In this document: positions 41,301 through 56,300 of the stretch, in pieces
How the letters are laid out: each line of letters starts with the position of its first letter
Position numbering within the stretch: position 1 is the first letter of the stretch
NCBI GenBank assembly: GCA_026874595.1
Contig: CM049311.1
Location: 72,976,953-73,040,952 of the forward strand
Source of the DNA: Sipunculus nudus
Lineage: Eukaryota; Annelida; Sipuncula; Golfingiida; Sipunculidae
DNA length: 64,000 nucleotides
Reading direction: 5' to 3'
Notes under the pieces: model-generated
What the model was told of the DNA's origin: nothing
Seen by the model: only the letters and a program-made list of their open reading frames with translations
Database searches by the model: none
Made by a program: the position numbers and the translations under genes

Positions 41301-44300
41301 ATAAATTCAGTAATAACTGGATTAATGTAAAGTTAACAGTATATCCAAATTATGATATATGACATTCACTCATTCCTCTGTAAAATTTATTATTAACAAA
41401 CCTGTTTTCCAGGAGCATGCACATTTTCACGGTAATCAATTACTGTGTCTGGGTCTTAAAAGCAAGGTTTGTGGATTTCTTTAAATGAAACTAAAAAATA
41501 AGCCAGAGCTCTAACAGAAACCTCACCATTAAAGATAAGTTAAAACTTCATTATCAGAAACATTACGAACTTCTAATTTTATCATATATAAAATTTAACA
41601 AAATATATTCTTTCTTGTCAAGACAATGGTCCTGTAGGCTGAAATCACTGAAATCAGGTGGCACTGGTGAATTGGGAATGGTCTATTTGCAAGATTTAAG
41701 CTGCATTTGTTACCTCTGGGTTATATGGTAACTATGAGCTCAGAAGTGGAAAGTGGCATTTGACATGTGGTCCTAGTGGTATTTACCATTGGCAAACTAA
41801 GATTTGTTAGAAAAACCCCATTTGTCCCAGCTGGCACTCTTCACCTTTTTCTATGGCAATGAAGGCATCCAGGGAGCAAATACTGACACCTCATTTTTAC
41901 TAGTGTACACAATAGCTACTAGTTACAAATAAAACTGGAAAAAAATGTGATATCAAATATCTTTTATAAATCAAGTCCATGTTTGTTTACCATGACAACC
42001 CTGACATCTGGTCTTACATTGGGCCTTTTGTTCTGTTAATTGAGTACTAAAAGGTTGCAAGTTGTATGCAATACCTGACATGTGGAGATCATCACAAAAC
42101 CCAGGAGTAAACTAGATGTGTCGGAACGACACGAATGCCCCCGCCTGGAGCAAATTAGAAACATTTGTTAAATTTTGAAAAAATTTTTGAGTTCAGGAGG
42201 TGTCATATGGTCAAAAGTAGGTCAACAAGGGCAAAATGCAAACTCGATCTGTTACGGGTCACTATCAAGCAACACACCAAAAATCAGGCCAGTATCTGCA
42301 GGCACTGTGAAAAAAAGTCCATACATGTGCATTTTCCATAAAAATTTCTGTCTTTCATGAAATTTTGTATGTTTAGGAGCCTTAAGACAATGAAAAGAAG
42401 GTCAACCGGGATGAAACGCAAACTGGATCTGCAACTGTCATTATCTGCTCACACATAAAAAATCAGGGTGGGTGGTATCTGCAGGCATTGAGGAAAAAAA
42501 AATGGTACATATGCATTTGTTATGAAAATTTCTATTTTTCATGAAACTTTCTATGTTCAAGAGCAGTCAAATGGTCAAAAGTAGGTCAAATGAGACAAAA
42601 CAAGAACTTGATCTGTAACTGGTCATTATCTGCCTACACACCAAAAATTAAGCCCGTATCTGCAGGCATTGCGAAAAAAAGTCCGTACATGTGCACTTTT
42701 TTATGAAATTTTCTATGTTAGACCACCGTGAAACAGTCGAAGTAGGTCAACTGGGACAAAACATGAACTCCGTACATGTGTATTTGTCATGAAAATTTAT
42801 ATTTTTCATGAATTTTTCTAAGTTAAGGCGCGTAAAATGGTCAAAAGTAGGTCAAACGGGACGAAACGCGAACTCAATCTGTAACTGGTCATTATCTGCC
42901 TACACACCAAAAATCAGGCCAATATCTGCAGGCATTGCAAAAAAAAGTCCGTACATGTGTATTAGTCATGAAAATTTAGATTTTTCATGAATTTTTCTAA
43001 GTTAAGGAGCCGTAAAACGGTCAAAAGTAGGTCAACTGGGACGAAACGCGAACTCGATCTTTAACTGGTCATTATCTGCCCACACACCAAATATCAGGCC
43101 AATATCTGCAGGCATTGCGAAAAAAAGTCCGTACATGTGTATTAGTCATGAAAATTTCTATTTTTCATGAAATTTTCTAAGTTAAGGAGCCGTAAAACGG
43201 TCAAAAGTAGGTCAACTGGGACCAAACGCGAACTCAATCTGTAACTGGTCATTATCTGCCAGCACACCAAAAATCAGGCCAATATCTGCAGGCCTTGCGA
43301 AAAAAAGTCCGTACATGTGTATTTGTCATGAAAATTTCTATTTTTCATGAAATTTTCTAAGTTTAGGAGCCGTAAGACGGTCAAAAATAGGTCAACCAGG
43401 ATAAACGCGAACTCAATCTGTAACTGGTCATTATCTGCCCACACACCACAAATCAGGCCAATATCTGCAGGCATTGCGAAAAAACGTCCGTACATGTGTA
43501 TTAGTCATGAAAATTTCTATTTTTCATGAAATTTTCTAAGTTAAGGAGCCGTAAAACGGTCAAAAGTAGGTCAACTGGGACGAAACGCGAACTCGATCTG
43601 TAACTGGTCATTATCTGCCGACACACCAAAAATCAGGCCAATATCTGCAGGCATTGTGAAAAAAAGACCGTAAATGTGTATTTGTCATGAAAATTTCTAT
43701 TTTTCATGAAATTTTCTAAGTTTAGGAGCCGTTAAACGGTCAAAAGTAGGTAAACCCGGACGAAACGCGAACTCGATCTGTAACTGGTCATTATCTGCCC
43801 ACACACCAAAAATCAGGCCGATATCTGCAGGCATTGCGAAAAAAAGTCCGTACATGTGTATTAGTCATGAAAATTTCTATTTTTCATGAAATTTTCTAAG
43901 TTAAGGAGCCATAAAACGGTCAAAAGTAGGTCAACTGGGACGAAAAGCGAACTCGATCTGTAACTGGTCATTATCTGCCCACACACCAAAAATCAGGCCA
44001 ATATCTGCAGGCATTGCGAAAAAAAGTCTGTACATGTGTATTTGTCATGAAAATTTCTATTTTTCATGAAATTTTCTAAGTTTAGGAGCCGTAAGATGGT
44101 CAAAAAAAGGTCAACCGGGACGAAACGCGAACTCAATCTGTAACTGGTCATTATCTGCCCACACACCACAAATCAGGCCAATATCTGTAGGCATTGCGAA
44201 AAAACGTCCGTACATGTGTATTAGTCATGAAAATTTCTATTTTTCATGAAATTTTCTAAGTTAAGGAGCCGTAAAACGATCAAAAGTAGGTCAACTGGGA

Positions 44301-47300
44301 CGAAACGCGAACTCGATCTGTAACTGGTCATTATCTGCCGACACACCAAAAATCAGGCCAATATCTGCAGGCATTGCGAAAAAAAGACCGTACATGTGTA
44401 TTTGTCATGAAAATTTCTATTTTTCATGAAATTTTCTAAGTTTAGGAGCCGTAAAACGGTCAAAAGTAGGTCAACCTGGACAAAACGCGAACTCGATCTG
44501 TAACTGGTCATTATCTGCCTACACACCAAAAATCGGGCCAATATCTGCAGGCATTGCGAAAAAAAGTCCGTACAACTCTTTTATTTCGGAAGGACGGAAG
44601 GATGGACATGGGTAAAACTATATGCCCCGGCCACTTTGTGGCGGGGGCACATGGGTAAAACTATATACCCCGGCCACTTTGTGGCAGGGGCATGAAATGC
44701 AACATCAGTTTCTGGCCTGTTCATTTCAGGTAACTCCTGTTCATTTCAGGTAACTCCTGTTCATTTCAGGTAACTCCTGTTCATTTCAGGTAATTCCTGT
44801 TAATTTAAGGTAATTCCTGTTCATTTAAGGTAATTCTTTTTATTTAAGAAAGGTTCCTGAAATGTACACAAGAGAGTCGTACAAGACATTTTGCTTTGTG
44901 GGATCACTGACATGTTTCAGAACTTGATCATGTTCATAAGCAGTCTAAACAAGGGACCTATGGGTCACGGCGCTCAGCTGTTATATATGATAAAAAAATA
45001 TGATTTAGAAATGAGGCACATGCTGGTTTTATGTGGTAATAAAAATAAGCTGTATTATGAGATGTTGTTGTTTAGCTTATGTATGATTTTGATAGTACCT
45101 TTGGAGACAGAAAAGAGGATTAAATTTCATTTATTTTATTAACAAATGGAGTGCGATTGTCACACAGATTTTGACTTGGCCATATAACTTATAAGCAGAA
45201 CATATAATATAAGAGTTTAACTATTTATTAAAAAAATTACAAATATTGTCCCAAATATAATTTTTATTAAAAATAATAAGAGAATCGTATGATTTTTTAA
45301 AATGAAATATAACTGATATGATTATTAAAATAATATTAAAGAATATATTCATGAATGCATTCATGAATACATTTTGAAAGTATTTGCACAAGTATTCATA
45401 TACTTTCATTTTTACCTGAATTCACATTCTTATGAAAGAAATTTTATAATGGAGTACATATTCATATTTGTGTTTAAATACAATTGCAAAGTATTCGCAC
45501 CATGTCTGGTATTTATTCAGTTTTCTCCAAACAATGATGTTGAGAATCCAGAATATACAAAATTCACACATTTAAATAATGATCATAAGTACCTGGTTTT
45601 ATGGCTTTTATTTATATTAAAAAAAAATGTAATATATTCATTTTGGACTAATTTCACATCAATGTACTAACTATAGACACAGTAGGAATCTAGATAATAA
45701 TATTATCAACTGCATCTTTGTCTATCATTAATTTCCTTCATATGATCCCTAATGATTAGTAATGAATAATATGATTTACTTATTTATCATTAAAATTGAA
45801 CTGAAAAATACAAGGTGACTGCATGGTGTTATTTGGAATACGTGACATTCTATCCATCGATACAAGATTCTTATTTCATCGGTAACTGCAAGTTAATTTC
45901 CTGTTATTATCAACTAACAAATTCCTTTTCTATTTTTCTTTAATTTGTTATTAAAAACCAATAAAAATTTATTAATTAATTGTCTATTGTTATGTTGTTG
46001 GTTAAAACTACTAGATGAGTTGGGTTGGACACCTGGATCAACTGTGGCTGGCCATTATATAATAAGCTGCCTGGACCCCCAGTTTATGCCTCGCCTCAAG
46101 CATGCATAATTTGCTGAAAGTTCAACAAGGAAACATACAGGTGACTCAAGAGGTGCTACAGAGAGCCAAGGTCTGACATGGTCTCATAAAAACATTAATA
46201 AAAGCTACAATTTTTGGCCAATTTCTTTCAGCTTTTTAAACTAAAAAGCTGAAATCTTTATATTTGCATGATATGAAAATTATATCAACAGTGCTCACAG
46301 GAAACAAACATGCCATGGTCAAAGTTGGGCAAAATTTAAGGTACTAATTTTATATTTAAACTAATACCTTATAAAATTTGAAAAATTCAGAACTAATTTT
46401 GGGTATTCAATTGAATCTTGATTAAATAATGTTACATCCCTGACAAAAAATCTCTAACTTCAGCAATCCTCTTGTTAAGGGAGTAAATATATTTCTTGAT
46501 TTTTTACAAAGTGCATTATGTTTGGGCCCATAACTTAAAACAATTACGCAATACTGACATCATTTTTGGCATGTGCATAGAGAATGTATAGAAAAATATG
46601 TATATTATATATGATTACAGTCAGATCAGTGGTTTTGATATTAGGCAGTCTTGAAGTGTAACAATGGGTTTTTAATGGAAAAATGAAGTTTTTCATTAAT
46701 ATCTCAAAGGTATTAAGTCCTAGTGACCAAATTCTTGGCATGGTAGGGGATTTTTGAGACATCTAATTGTATGCCAAATTTTAGGAACTGAGAGCTGAAG
46801 CTGGGGAGCTGAGCACTTGCAAACTGCATGACACTAGCTTGATGTAAACAATATGTTACATGGTGCTTGAAAACTTAAATAAAATCTACAGTTTTTGATC
46901 AACTGGTTTCAAATTTTTGGTGTTTACAGACAAAATGCTAAAAAAAAACATGCTGTGAAAATTAAATCCACAGTACTTACAGGAAAAAAACTTGCCATGG
47001 TCAAAGTTGGGCAAAATTTAAGGTACCTATTTTTATTTTTGTTAATATTTTCAAAAATTTTAAAGATTTTGATCTAATTTTGGGTATACAATTTAATTTT
47101 GATTAATTAAAGTTATATTACTGGAAAAAAAGTTTATAGCTTTTACATATTTTGTGTTAAGTGATCAAATATCTTTCCTGATTTTTTACACAATGCATTA
47201 TGTTTGGGCCCATAACTTTTTAAATTTACATAATACAGACATAATTTCTGGCATGTACATAGGAACTATATAGAGGAATAATTATGGTGAATATGAGGAA

Positions 47301-50300
47301 AAACAGATGAGTGGTTTTGATATTAGGCAGTCCTGAAGTGTAAAAATAGGTTTTTAATACAAGGGACCTATGGGTCACGGTGCTCAGCTGTTATATATGA
47401 TAAAAAAATATGAATTTAAAATGAGGCACATGCTGGTTTTGTGTGGTAATAAATATAAGCTGTATTATGAGTTGTTGTTGTTTAGCTTATGTATGATTTT
47501 GATAGTACCTTTGGAGACAGGGAAGAGGGTTGATTTCATTTATTTTATTAACAAATGGAGAACTATTGTCACACAGATTTTGACTTGGCAATATAACTTA
47601 CAAGCAGAACATATAATATAAGAGTTGAACTATTTATTAAAAAAAATTACAAATATTGTCCCAAATATAATTTTTTTTTAAAAATAATAAGAGAATCGTA
47701 TGATTTTTTAAAATGAAATATAACTGAAATGATTATTGAAATAATATTAAAGAATATATTCATGAATGCATTCATGAATACATTTTGAAAGTATTTGCAC
47801 TGGTATTCATATACTTTCATTTTTACCAGAATTCCCATTCTTTATGCAAAAAATTTTATAATGGAGTACATATTCATATTCGTATTTAAATAAAATTGCA
47901 AAGTATTTGCACCATGTCTGGTATTTATTCAGTTTTCACCAAACAATGATGTTGAGAATCCAGAATATACCAAATTCACACATTTAAATAATGATCATAA
48001 GTATCTTGTTTTATGGCTTTTATTTATATTTAAAAAAATAAATGTAATATATTCATTTTGGACTAATTTCACATCAATGTACACACTAGATACAGTAGAA
48101 ATCTAGATTAATATTATCAACTGCATCTTTGTCTATCATTAATTTCCTTCATATGATCCCTAATGATTAGTAATGAATAATATGATTTACTTTTTTTTCA
48201 TTAAAATTGAACTGAAAAATACCATAGGTGACTGCATGGTGTTATTTGGAATATGTGACATTCTATCCATCAATACAAGATTCTTATATCATCAGTAACT
48301 GCAAGTTAATTTCCTGTTATTATACACTAACAAATTCCTTTTCTATTTTTCTTTAATTTGTTATTAAAAACCAATAAAAATTTATTAATTTATTGTTTAT
48401 TGTTATGTTGTTGGTCAAAACTACTAGATGAGTTGGGTTGGACACCTGGATCAACTGTGGCTGTCCATAAGCTGCCTGGCTGCCCCAGTGTATGTTTCGC
48501 CTCAAGCATGCATAATTTGCTGAAAGTTCAACAAGGTCAACATACAGGTGACTCAAGAGGTGCTACAGAGAGCCAAGGTCTGACATGGTCTCATAAAAAC
48601 ATTAATAAAATCTAAAATTTTTGGCCAATTTCTTTCAGCTTTCTTAACTACAAAGCTGAAATCCTTATGTGTGCATGATATGAAAATTATATCAATAGTG
48701 CTCACTGGAAACAAACGTGCCATGGTCAAAGTTGGGCAAAATTTAAGGTACTAATTTTATATTTATACTAATAACTTATAAAATTTGAAAAATTCAGAGC
48801 TAATTTTGGGTATTCAATTGAATCTTGATTAAATAATGTTACATCCCTGACAAAAAATCTCTCGCTTCAGCAATCCCCTTGATAAGGGAGTAAATATATT
48901 TCTTGATTTTTTACAAAGTGCATTATGTTTGGGCCCATAACTTAAAACAATTACGCAATACTGACATCATTTTTGGCATGTGCATAGAGAATGTATAGAA
49001 AAATATGTATATTATATATGATTACAGTCAGATCAGTGGTTTTGATATTAGGCAGTCTTAAAGTGTAACAGTGGGTTTTTAATGGAAAAATGAAGTTTTT
49101 CATTAATATCTCGAAGGTATTAAGTCCTAGTGACCAAATTCTTGGCATGGTAGGTGATTTTGGAAACATCTAATTGTATACCAAATTTTAGAAACTGAGA
49201 GCTGAAGCTGGGGAGCTGATTTCTTGCAAGATGTAAACAATATAATACATGGTGCTTGAAAACTTAAATAAAATCTACAGTTTTTGATCAACTGGTTTCA
49301 AATTTTTGGTGTTAACAGACAAAATGCTAACAAAACATGCTGTGAAAATTAAATCCACAGTACTTTCAGAAAAAAAACGTGCCAAAGTCAAAGTTGGGCA
49401 AAATTTAAGGTACCAATTTTTTTATTTTTGTTAATATTTTAAATAATTTTAAAGAATTTGATCTAATTTTGGGTATACAATTTAATTTTGATTAATTAAA
49501 GTTATATTACTGGAAAAAAAGTCCATAGCTTTAACATGTTTTGTGTTAAGTGAACAAATATCTTTCCTGATTTTTTACAAAATGCATTATTTTGGGGCCC
49601 ATAACCTTTTAAGATTATATAATACAGACATTATTTCTGGCATGTACATAGGAAATATACAGAGGAATATTTATGGTAAATATAAGGAAAAACCGATGAG
49701 TGGTTTTGATATGAGGCCGTCCTGAAGTGTGAAAATAGGTTTTTAATAAAAAATTGAGGTTTTTCCTTAATTTCTCAAAAGGATTGAAGTCGCAAAGACC
49801 CAGTTTTCGGCTTGGTAGGAGATCTTGGGGACATCTAACATTATGCCGAATTTTGGATTCCTAGGTTTTACGGTTTCAAAACATGCCACATCTACGGACG
49901 GACGGACGGACAGACGGACGACGGACAATGGACCACGACTATAGCTCAGATGACTTATAGTCAGCTGAGCTAAAAAAGCCTTGTAGCAAATTAGGGAAGT
50001 GAGTGAATGTTATTTACCTCAACCCATCCAGATGCCAGCATACTGTGGAAGTACTCCAGTCTTGCAACAAGAACACACTTATGACACTTGAATTTGACCC
50101 CGTCAGCTGATTCAATACACACATCATACCCTCCAGGGCTACAAAGTCATATTCCTTAGGTTAAACTTTTTTTTCTCCTTAATATCATGATATCTTAATA
50201 TTTATCAAGAATTAAAACCTTAGAATGCTATCAGGCTTACACTGTAACTAACTAACTGGAATCATGCTTAACACAGGCAGTCAGTTTTAAGTATCTGCAA

Positions 50301-53300
50301 ATGATACCACTGAAACTACCTCTTAATGCACAAACTTGCTAAAATATAGGGATCACTTCATAAAGAGCCAGTGAATGGAATTTTTCTAACTAAAGATTTC
50401 AAACTTGATTAACACAGAAAAAATGGGAGCTAGGCTTCCTTAACAACACTTCACAACAGTACTGGGTCTGGTGTCCACTCACAAGCTGTCTATGTTCATC
50501 TTGAGTCTGGGTGCAGGTACACATCTTCCTGGGATTGCCTCGACTCGGCCGTTTGACCACCTCACTGCTTCTAACCTGTCGTCATGTGATGGCAAATGTT
50601 AAATGTCATCTGTGTACATCTACTTTAATTTTCATAACATTTAACATTCATTAAGTGATTTTTACACCAAAACAATCAAACCCAAAGAGGCTTGTAATTT
50701 TCCTGACAAAAAATCCAGAAAACATTACCTCTTCATTTGACAAAACATATGTCAACTTTTTCTTCAGAATGCAAGTGGTCATGGGGTTGGCAAAGTAATG
50801 AAGTTTTATTATTAAGTTATTTACTGGTTTACAAGTTTCTGGCCAGTGTCTTGGTACAGGAATGATGCTACACTATAGTTAAAATTCACACTGCTTGACC
50901 TACCTTTTGGCCAGTGTCTTAACTTCAAACTTTCTTGCCATATCTGCTAACATCTTCACTGGGTTAACAGCAGATTTTGTTTGGTTCTGTCCTTCAATTT
51001 TAGCTTTGTCTTTCCCCTTTTTCTTCTTCTTCTTCTGTTTCTGGACCTCAAATGCTGACACGGGTTTGTCCAGATGAAGGTACTCCCCCATGAACATAAT
51101 GTCCTCCTGAGGGTGGTTTTCCTTACAACTGACTTCCATGGTAGGGACTTCAAAAGGAAAAGCTTTCCCAACACACAGAAGATCACACGAGTCTGTGTAG
51201 ATGAACTTCAGCAGTTGCTCAAATAGTTCTGGGTGGACATTATCAATCTCTATCTCCGGTTTCTCTGAGACAGTGGCTGCGCTGGTGTCTGAGCACAGCA
51301 GCTGGCGGAAGTAACCACTACGACTTGATAAGATGTACTTGTGCACTGGCAGGGTCGCACTGCCAACCTGTTTCAGGAATCAGAACGAACGAAAATATAT
51401 GTACAGACAGTAACAAAGCAATGCTAGTTTGCCTGATTTATATAAAAGAGAACAGAACCATTGCATACTGAAATTTCAACTTTATTAAACATTACCAGAT
51501 CTATAACATTTTTATGTCAGGTTTAGTTAAGGTTTCAACAACCTGACACCGTTTACTTTTCATTTCAATCAAATTTTTAAAATGAACTCAAGGATGAAGA
51601 ATTAATCTCCAGTGTTATCATATTTTTGTTCACAAAAAAAACCCTCAAGACATCTTTTATTTTGTTTCACTGTCATAAACCAAAGGGCATTTGCAAGAAC
51701 ATGCTTTATATTCAATTTTATTGCAACAATATGTCAATGAATGCAAAACATGTCAGAATCTTGAATAATACAAATTCTTAAAAACAAAACTGAAAATCAA
51801 ACAAACATTACCAAACCACATCAAGTGATGAGACCCAAAAATACAGTCCCATTATTATACAGAGTGCACATGAGCAATAGTTTTTGAGGCATCACATTGC
51901 AACTAACCATATATCCAACACAACTCTGCCGAGCATATCTTCAATCACACCCTAGATACATCAACCACAAAAAAAAACAAGGGACCTATGGGTCACGACG
52001 CTCAGCTGTTATATATGATTAAAAATATTATTTAGAAATGAGGCACATGCTGGTTTTGTGTGGTAATAAATATAAGCTGTATTATGAGTTGTTGTTGTTT
52101 AGCTTATGTATGATTTTGATAGTACCTTTGGAGACAGGGAAGAGGATTGATTTCATTTATTTTATTAACAAATGGAGTACTACTGTCACACAGATTTTGA
52201 CTTGGCCATATAACTTATAAGCAGAACATATAATATAAGAGTTTAACTATTTATTAAAAAAATTACAAATATTGTCCCAAATATAATTTTTATTAAAAAT
52301 AATAAGAGAATCGTATGATTTTTTAAAATGAAATATAACTGATATGATTATTAAAATAATATTAAAGAATATATTCATGAATGCATTCATGAATACATTT
52401 TGAAAGTATTTGCACAAGTATTCATATACTTTCATTTTTACCTGAATTCACATTCTTTATGCAAGAAATTTAATGGAGTACATAATCATATTCGTATTTA
52501 AATACAATTACAAAGTATTCGCACCATGTCTGGTATTTATTCAGTTTTCACCAAACAATGATGTTGAGAATCTAGAATATACAAAATTCACACATTTTTA
52601 TAATGATCATAAGTACCTGGTTTTATGGCTTTTATTTATATTAAAAAATAACTGTAAAAAATTCATTCTGGACTTATTTCACATCAATGTACACACTAGA
52701 CACAGTAGGAATCTAGATTAATATTATCAACTGCATCTTTGTCTATCATTAATTTCCTTCATATAATCCCTAATGATTAGTAATGAATAATATGATTTAC
52801 TTCTTTATCATTAAAATTGAACTGAAAATGCCATAGGTGACTGCATGGTGTTATTTGGAATATGTGACATTCTACCCATCGATACAAGATTCTTATATCA
52901 TCAGTAACTGCAAGTTAATTTCCTGTTATTATAAACTAACAAATTCCTTTTCTATTTTTCTTTAATTTGTTATTAAAAACCAATAAAAATTTATAAATTT
53001 ATTGTTTATTGTTATGTTGTTGGTTAAAACTACTAGATGAGTTGGGTTGGACACCTGGATCAACTGTGGCTGGCCATAAGCTGCCTGGATTCTCGCCTCA
53101 AGCGTGCATAATTTGATGAAAGGTGAACAAGGTCAACATACAGGTGACTCAAGAGGGGCTGGAGAGAGCCAAAGTCTGACAGGGTCTCATAAAAAACATT
53201 AATAAAAGCTGTAATATTTGGCCAATTTCTTTAAGCTTTCTAAACTAAAAAGCTGAAATCCTTATGTGTGCATGATATGAAAATAATATCAACAGTGCTC

Positions 53301-56300
53301 ACGGGAAACAAACGTGCCATGGTCACAGTTGGGCAAAATTTAAGGTACTAATTTTATATTTATACTAATAACTTATAAAATATGAAAAATTCAGAACTAA
53401 TTTTGGGTATTCAATTGAATCTTGATTAAATAATGTTACATCCGTGACAAAAAAAATCTCTAGCTTCAGCAATGCCCTTGTTAAGTTAGTAAATATATTT
53501 CTTGATTTTTTACAAAGTGCATTATGTTTGGGCCCATAACTTAAAACAATTATGCAATACTGACATCATTCTGGCATGTGCATAGCGAATGTATAGAAAA
53601 ATATGTATATTATTAATGATTAAAGTCAGATCAGTGGTTTTGATATTAGGCAGTCTTAAAGTGTAACAATGGGTTTTTAATGGAACAAGTGACCCATGGG
53701 TCATGACGCTCAGCTGACTGGGAAGAGATTCGCAAAAGGAAATTTTATCATCAGAATGGTAGTATATACCCATTCAACTGAAGCATCAAACAGATTAACC
53801 AACAGGCCAAGATTTAGTCTGTATTTATATATCTCAAAAATAGAGAAAAATGTGTAAACTTTTAAAACTAGAATACGGGTAACCAACAAGTGACTACATG
53901 TATCTGCCAAAATCGGATAGTGAGGCATGGATTGAGTGGCAAGGGGAAATAGAGTGAGGTATGTTGCATATTAGCATGGATGTCTGCAGCTTAAATGTGT
54001 ATGTAGGTTGTGCCACCTACCACAAATCCAGAAAGCTGTCCAAGTTGTATACACCTGCAAAATTTTAGGCAGAAAAGTCAAACCACTACATGTATATGAG
54101 CGATTTTTGCCCATGGCAGACAAACAGACAAACACTGTGCAAAAATTTTTGCAGGTAACCCCTCCAGTTTTGTGTATGATAAAGACCTATGTGAGATCTA
54201 AACACATGCACAATTTTGGCCCAATCGGTCAAATGGTTCCTGAGATATGAGCTTGGATGTGTGCAGCTTTAACTAGAATGTAGGTGGCGCCACCTGTCAT
54301 AAAATCAAGAAAGCTGTCCACGATGTATAAACCTGCAAAATTTTAGGCAGTTATGTCGAACCACTACAGAGAAATGAGTGATTTTAGGCCACGGCAGACT
54401 AACAGACAGACGCTGTGCAAACATTGTTACAGGTGGCGCCACCATTTTTTGTGTATGTTACAGAGCTATCAAATGGCTACATTTGTACAAATTTTATTTC
54501 CTGATCGGTCAAACGGTTCCCAAGATATAAGCTTGGATGTCATCAGCGTGAACGTGAACGTAGGTGGCGCCACCTGTCATAAAATCAAGAAAGCTATCCT
54601 GGATGTATACGCATGACGAATTTCAGGTGAATTCACTGCAGAGATATGAGTGATTTTAACCCAAGGCAGATGAACAGATGGACACTGTGCAAACATGGTT
54701 ACAGGTGGCGCCACCATTTTTTGTGTATGTTATAAAGCAATCCAAGGGCTACATTTGTATCAATTTTATTTCCTGATCAGTCAAACGGTTCCCGAGATAT
54801 GAGGGTTTATGAGTGGAAACAGACCCACAAATGGACACTGGATAGAGAGGAAAGGTCAGAGGTCTACGCAAATTGGTTAGGCACCAGTTCACATGTGACC
54901 CGATAATAGGTGTAAGTTTGGGAAAAATCGGTCCATTAGTCTCCGAGGAGCTCTCTGGAAACGAACGCCGCCGCGGTGGAGGAACTCGGTCAAAAACATA
55001 GTATCCGCAAAACTTCGTTTTGGCGGATACAAAAATACAGGTGGCTCCACCAGTCTGCAGAAACTAATAAAAACACTTAATGGTTAATATCCATGCAAAA
55101 AATCATGGTGATCTCTGCATTAGTTGTTCAGATACTTCAGTTTTTGTATCAAATTGTCCATTATTCTGAGGGATACTTCGGAGTCCTATAGCTTGAAGGA
55201 TATGGGTAACAGAGACCTAATTTCAAGTTTCCACAGGCACCTTTCATGGGCCTCCTTGCATGACAAGAATGAAGATTCTAGGTCCAGTTGTTGCGATTTG
55301 TACCCTGTTGACAGATAACCACATCTTTAAAGGTCTCAAAAAAAAGAAAACAAATCATAAAAATTTGAAAAAAAATAGAGGTGGCACACCCAGTCTGCAG
55401 AAACTGATGGAACAGCTCATGATCAATATGTATGCTGAAATCATGACCATCAGTGTTGTAGTTATTGAAATACTGCAGTTTTTGTATGAAATTTTTTACT
55501 ATTCTGGGGGGTACTTTGGGGCCCCATAGCTCGAAGGATATGGGTAACAGAGACCTAATTTCAAGTTTCCATGGAGACTTTTCATGGGTCTCCCTGTGTG
55601 TCAAGAATGAAGATTCTTGGTCCAGTTTTTATGATTTGTGCCCTGTTAACAGATGTTCATATCTTTAAAGGTCTCAAAAATACAGAAAAATTTCGTAAAA
55701 AAAACCGAACAAATACAGGTGGTGCCACCAGTCTGCAGAAACTTATGAAACACTCCATGATCAATATCCATGCAAACAATTATGGTTATCTCTGCATTAG
55801 TTGTTCAGATACTTTAGCTTTTGTATCAAATTTTCCATTATTCTGAGCTGTATTTTGGAGTGCCATAGCTCAAAGGATATGGGTAACAGAGACCAAATTT
55901 CAGGTTTCCATGGAGACTTATCATGGGTCTCCCTGTGTGTCAAGAACGAAGATTCTAGGTCCAGTCATTACGATTTGTACCCTGTTGACAGATAACTACA
56001 TCCTTAAAGGTCTCAAAAATGGAGAAAACAATTCGTGAACATTGAAAAATACAGGTGGCGCCACCAGTCTGCACAAACTGATGAAACATCTCATGATCAA
56101 TATGTATGTCGAAAATCATGACCATCAGTGATGTAGTTAATGAGATATTGAAGTTTTTGTATGAAATTTTTGCCTATTCTGGGGGGTTATTTTGGGCCCC
56201 ATAGCTCGAAGGATATGGGTAACAGAGACCTAATTTCTGGTTTCCATGGAGACTTTTCATAGGTCTCTCAGTGTGTTGAAAATGAAGATTCTAGGTCCAG

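Noticed and set aside
42175-44541. Frames of 60-73 codons across the E6 array
   Set aside because: Products of the 180-bp periodicity (a multiple of three); readable on both strands.
42111-44700. CRISPR-like array
   Set aside because: The 180-bp units are contiguous with no unique spacers, and the genome is clearly eukaryotic.
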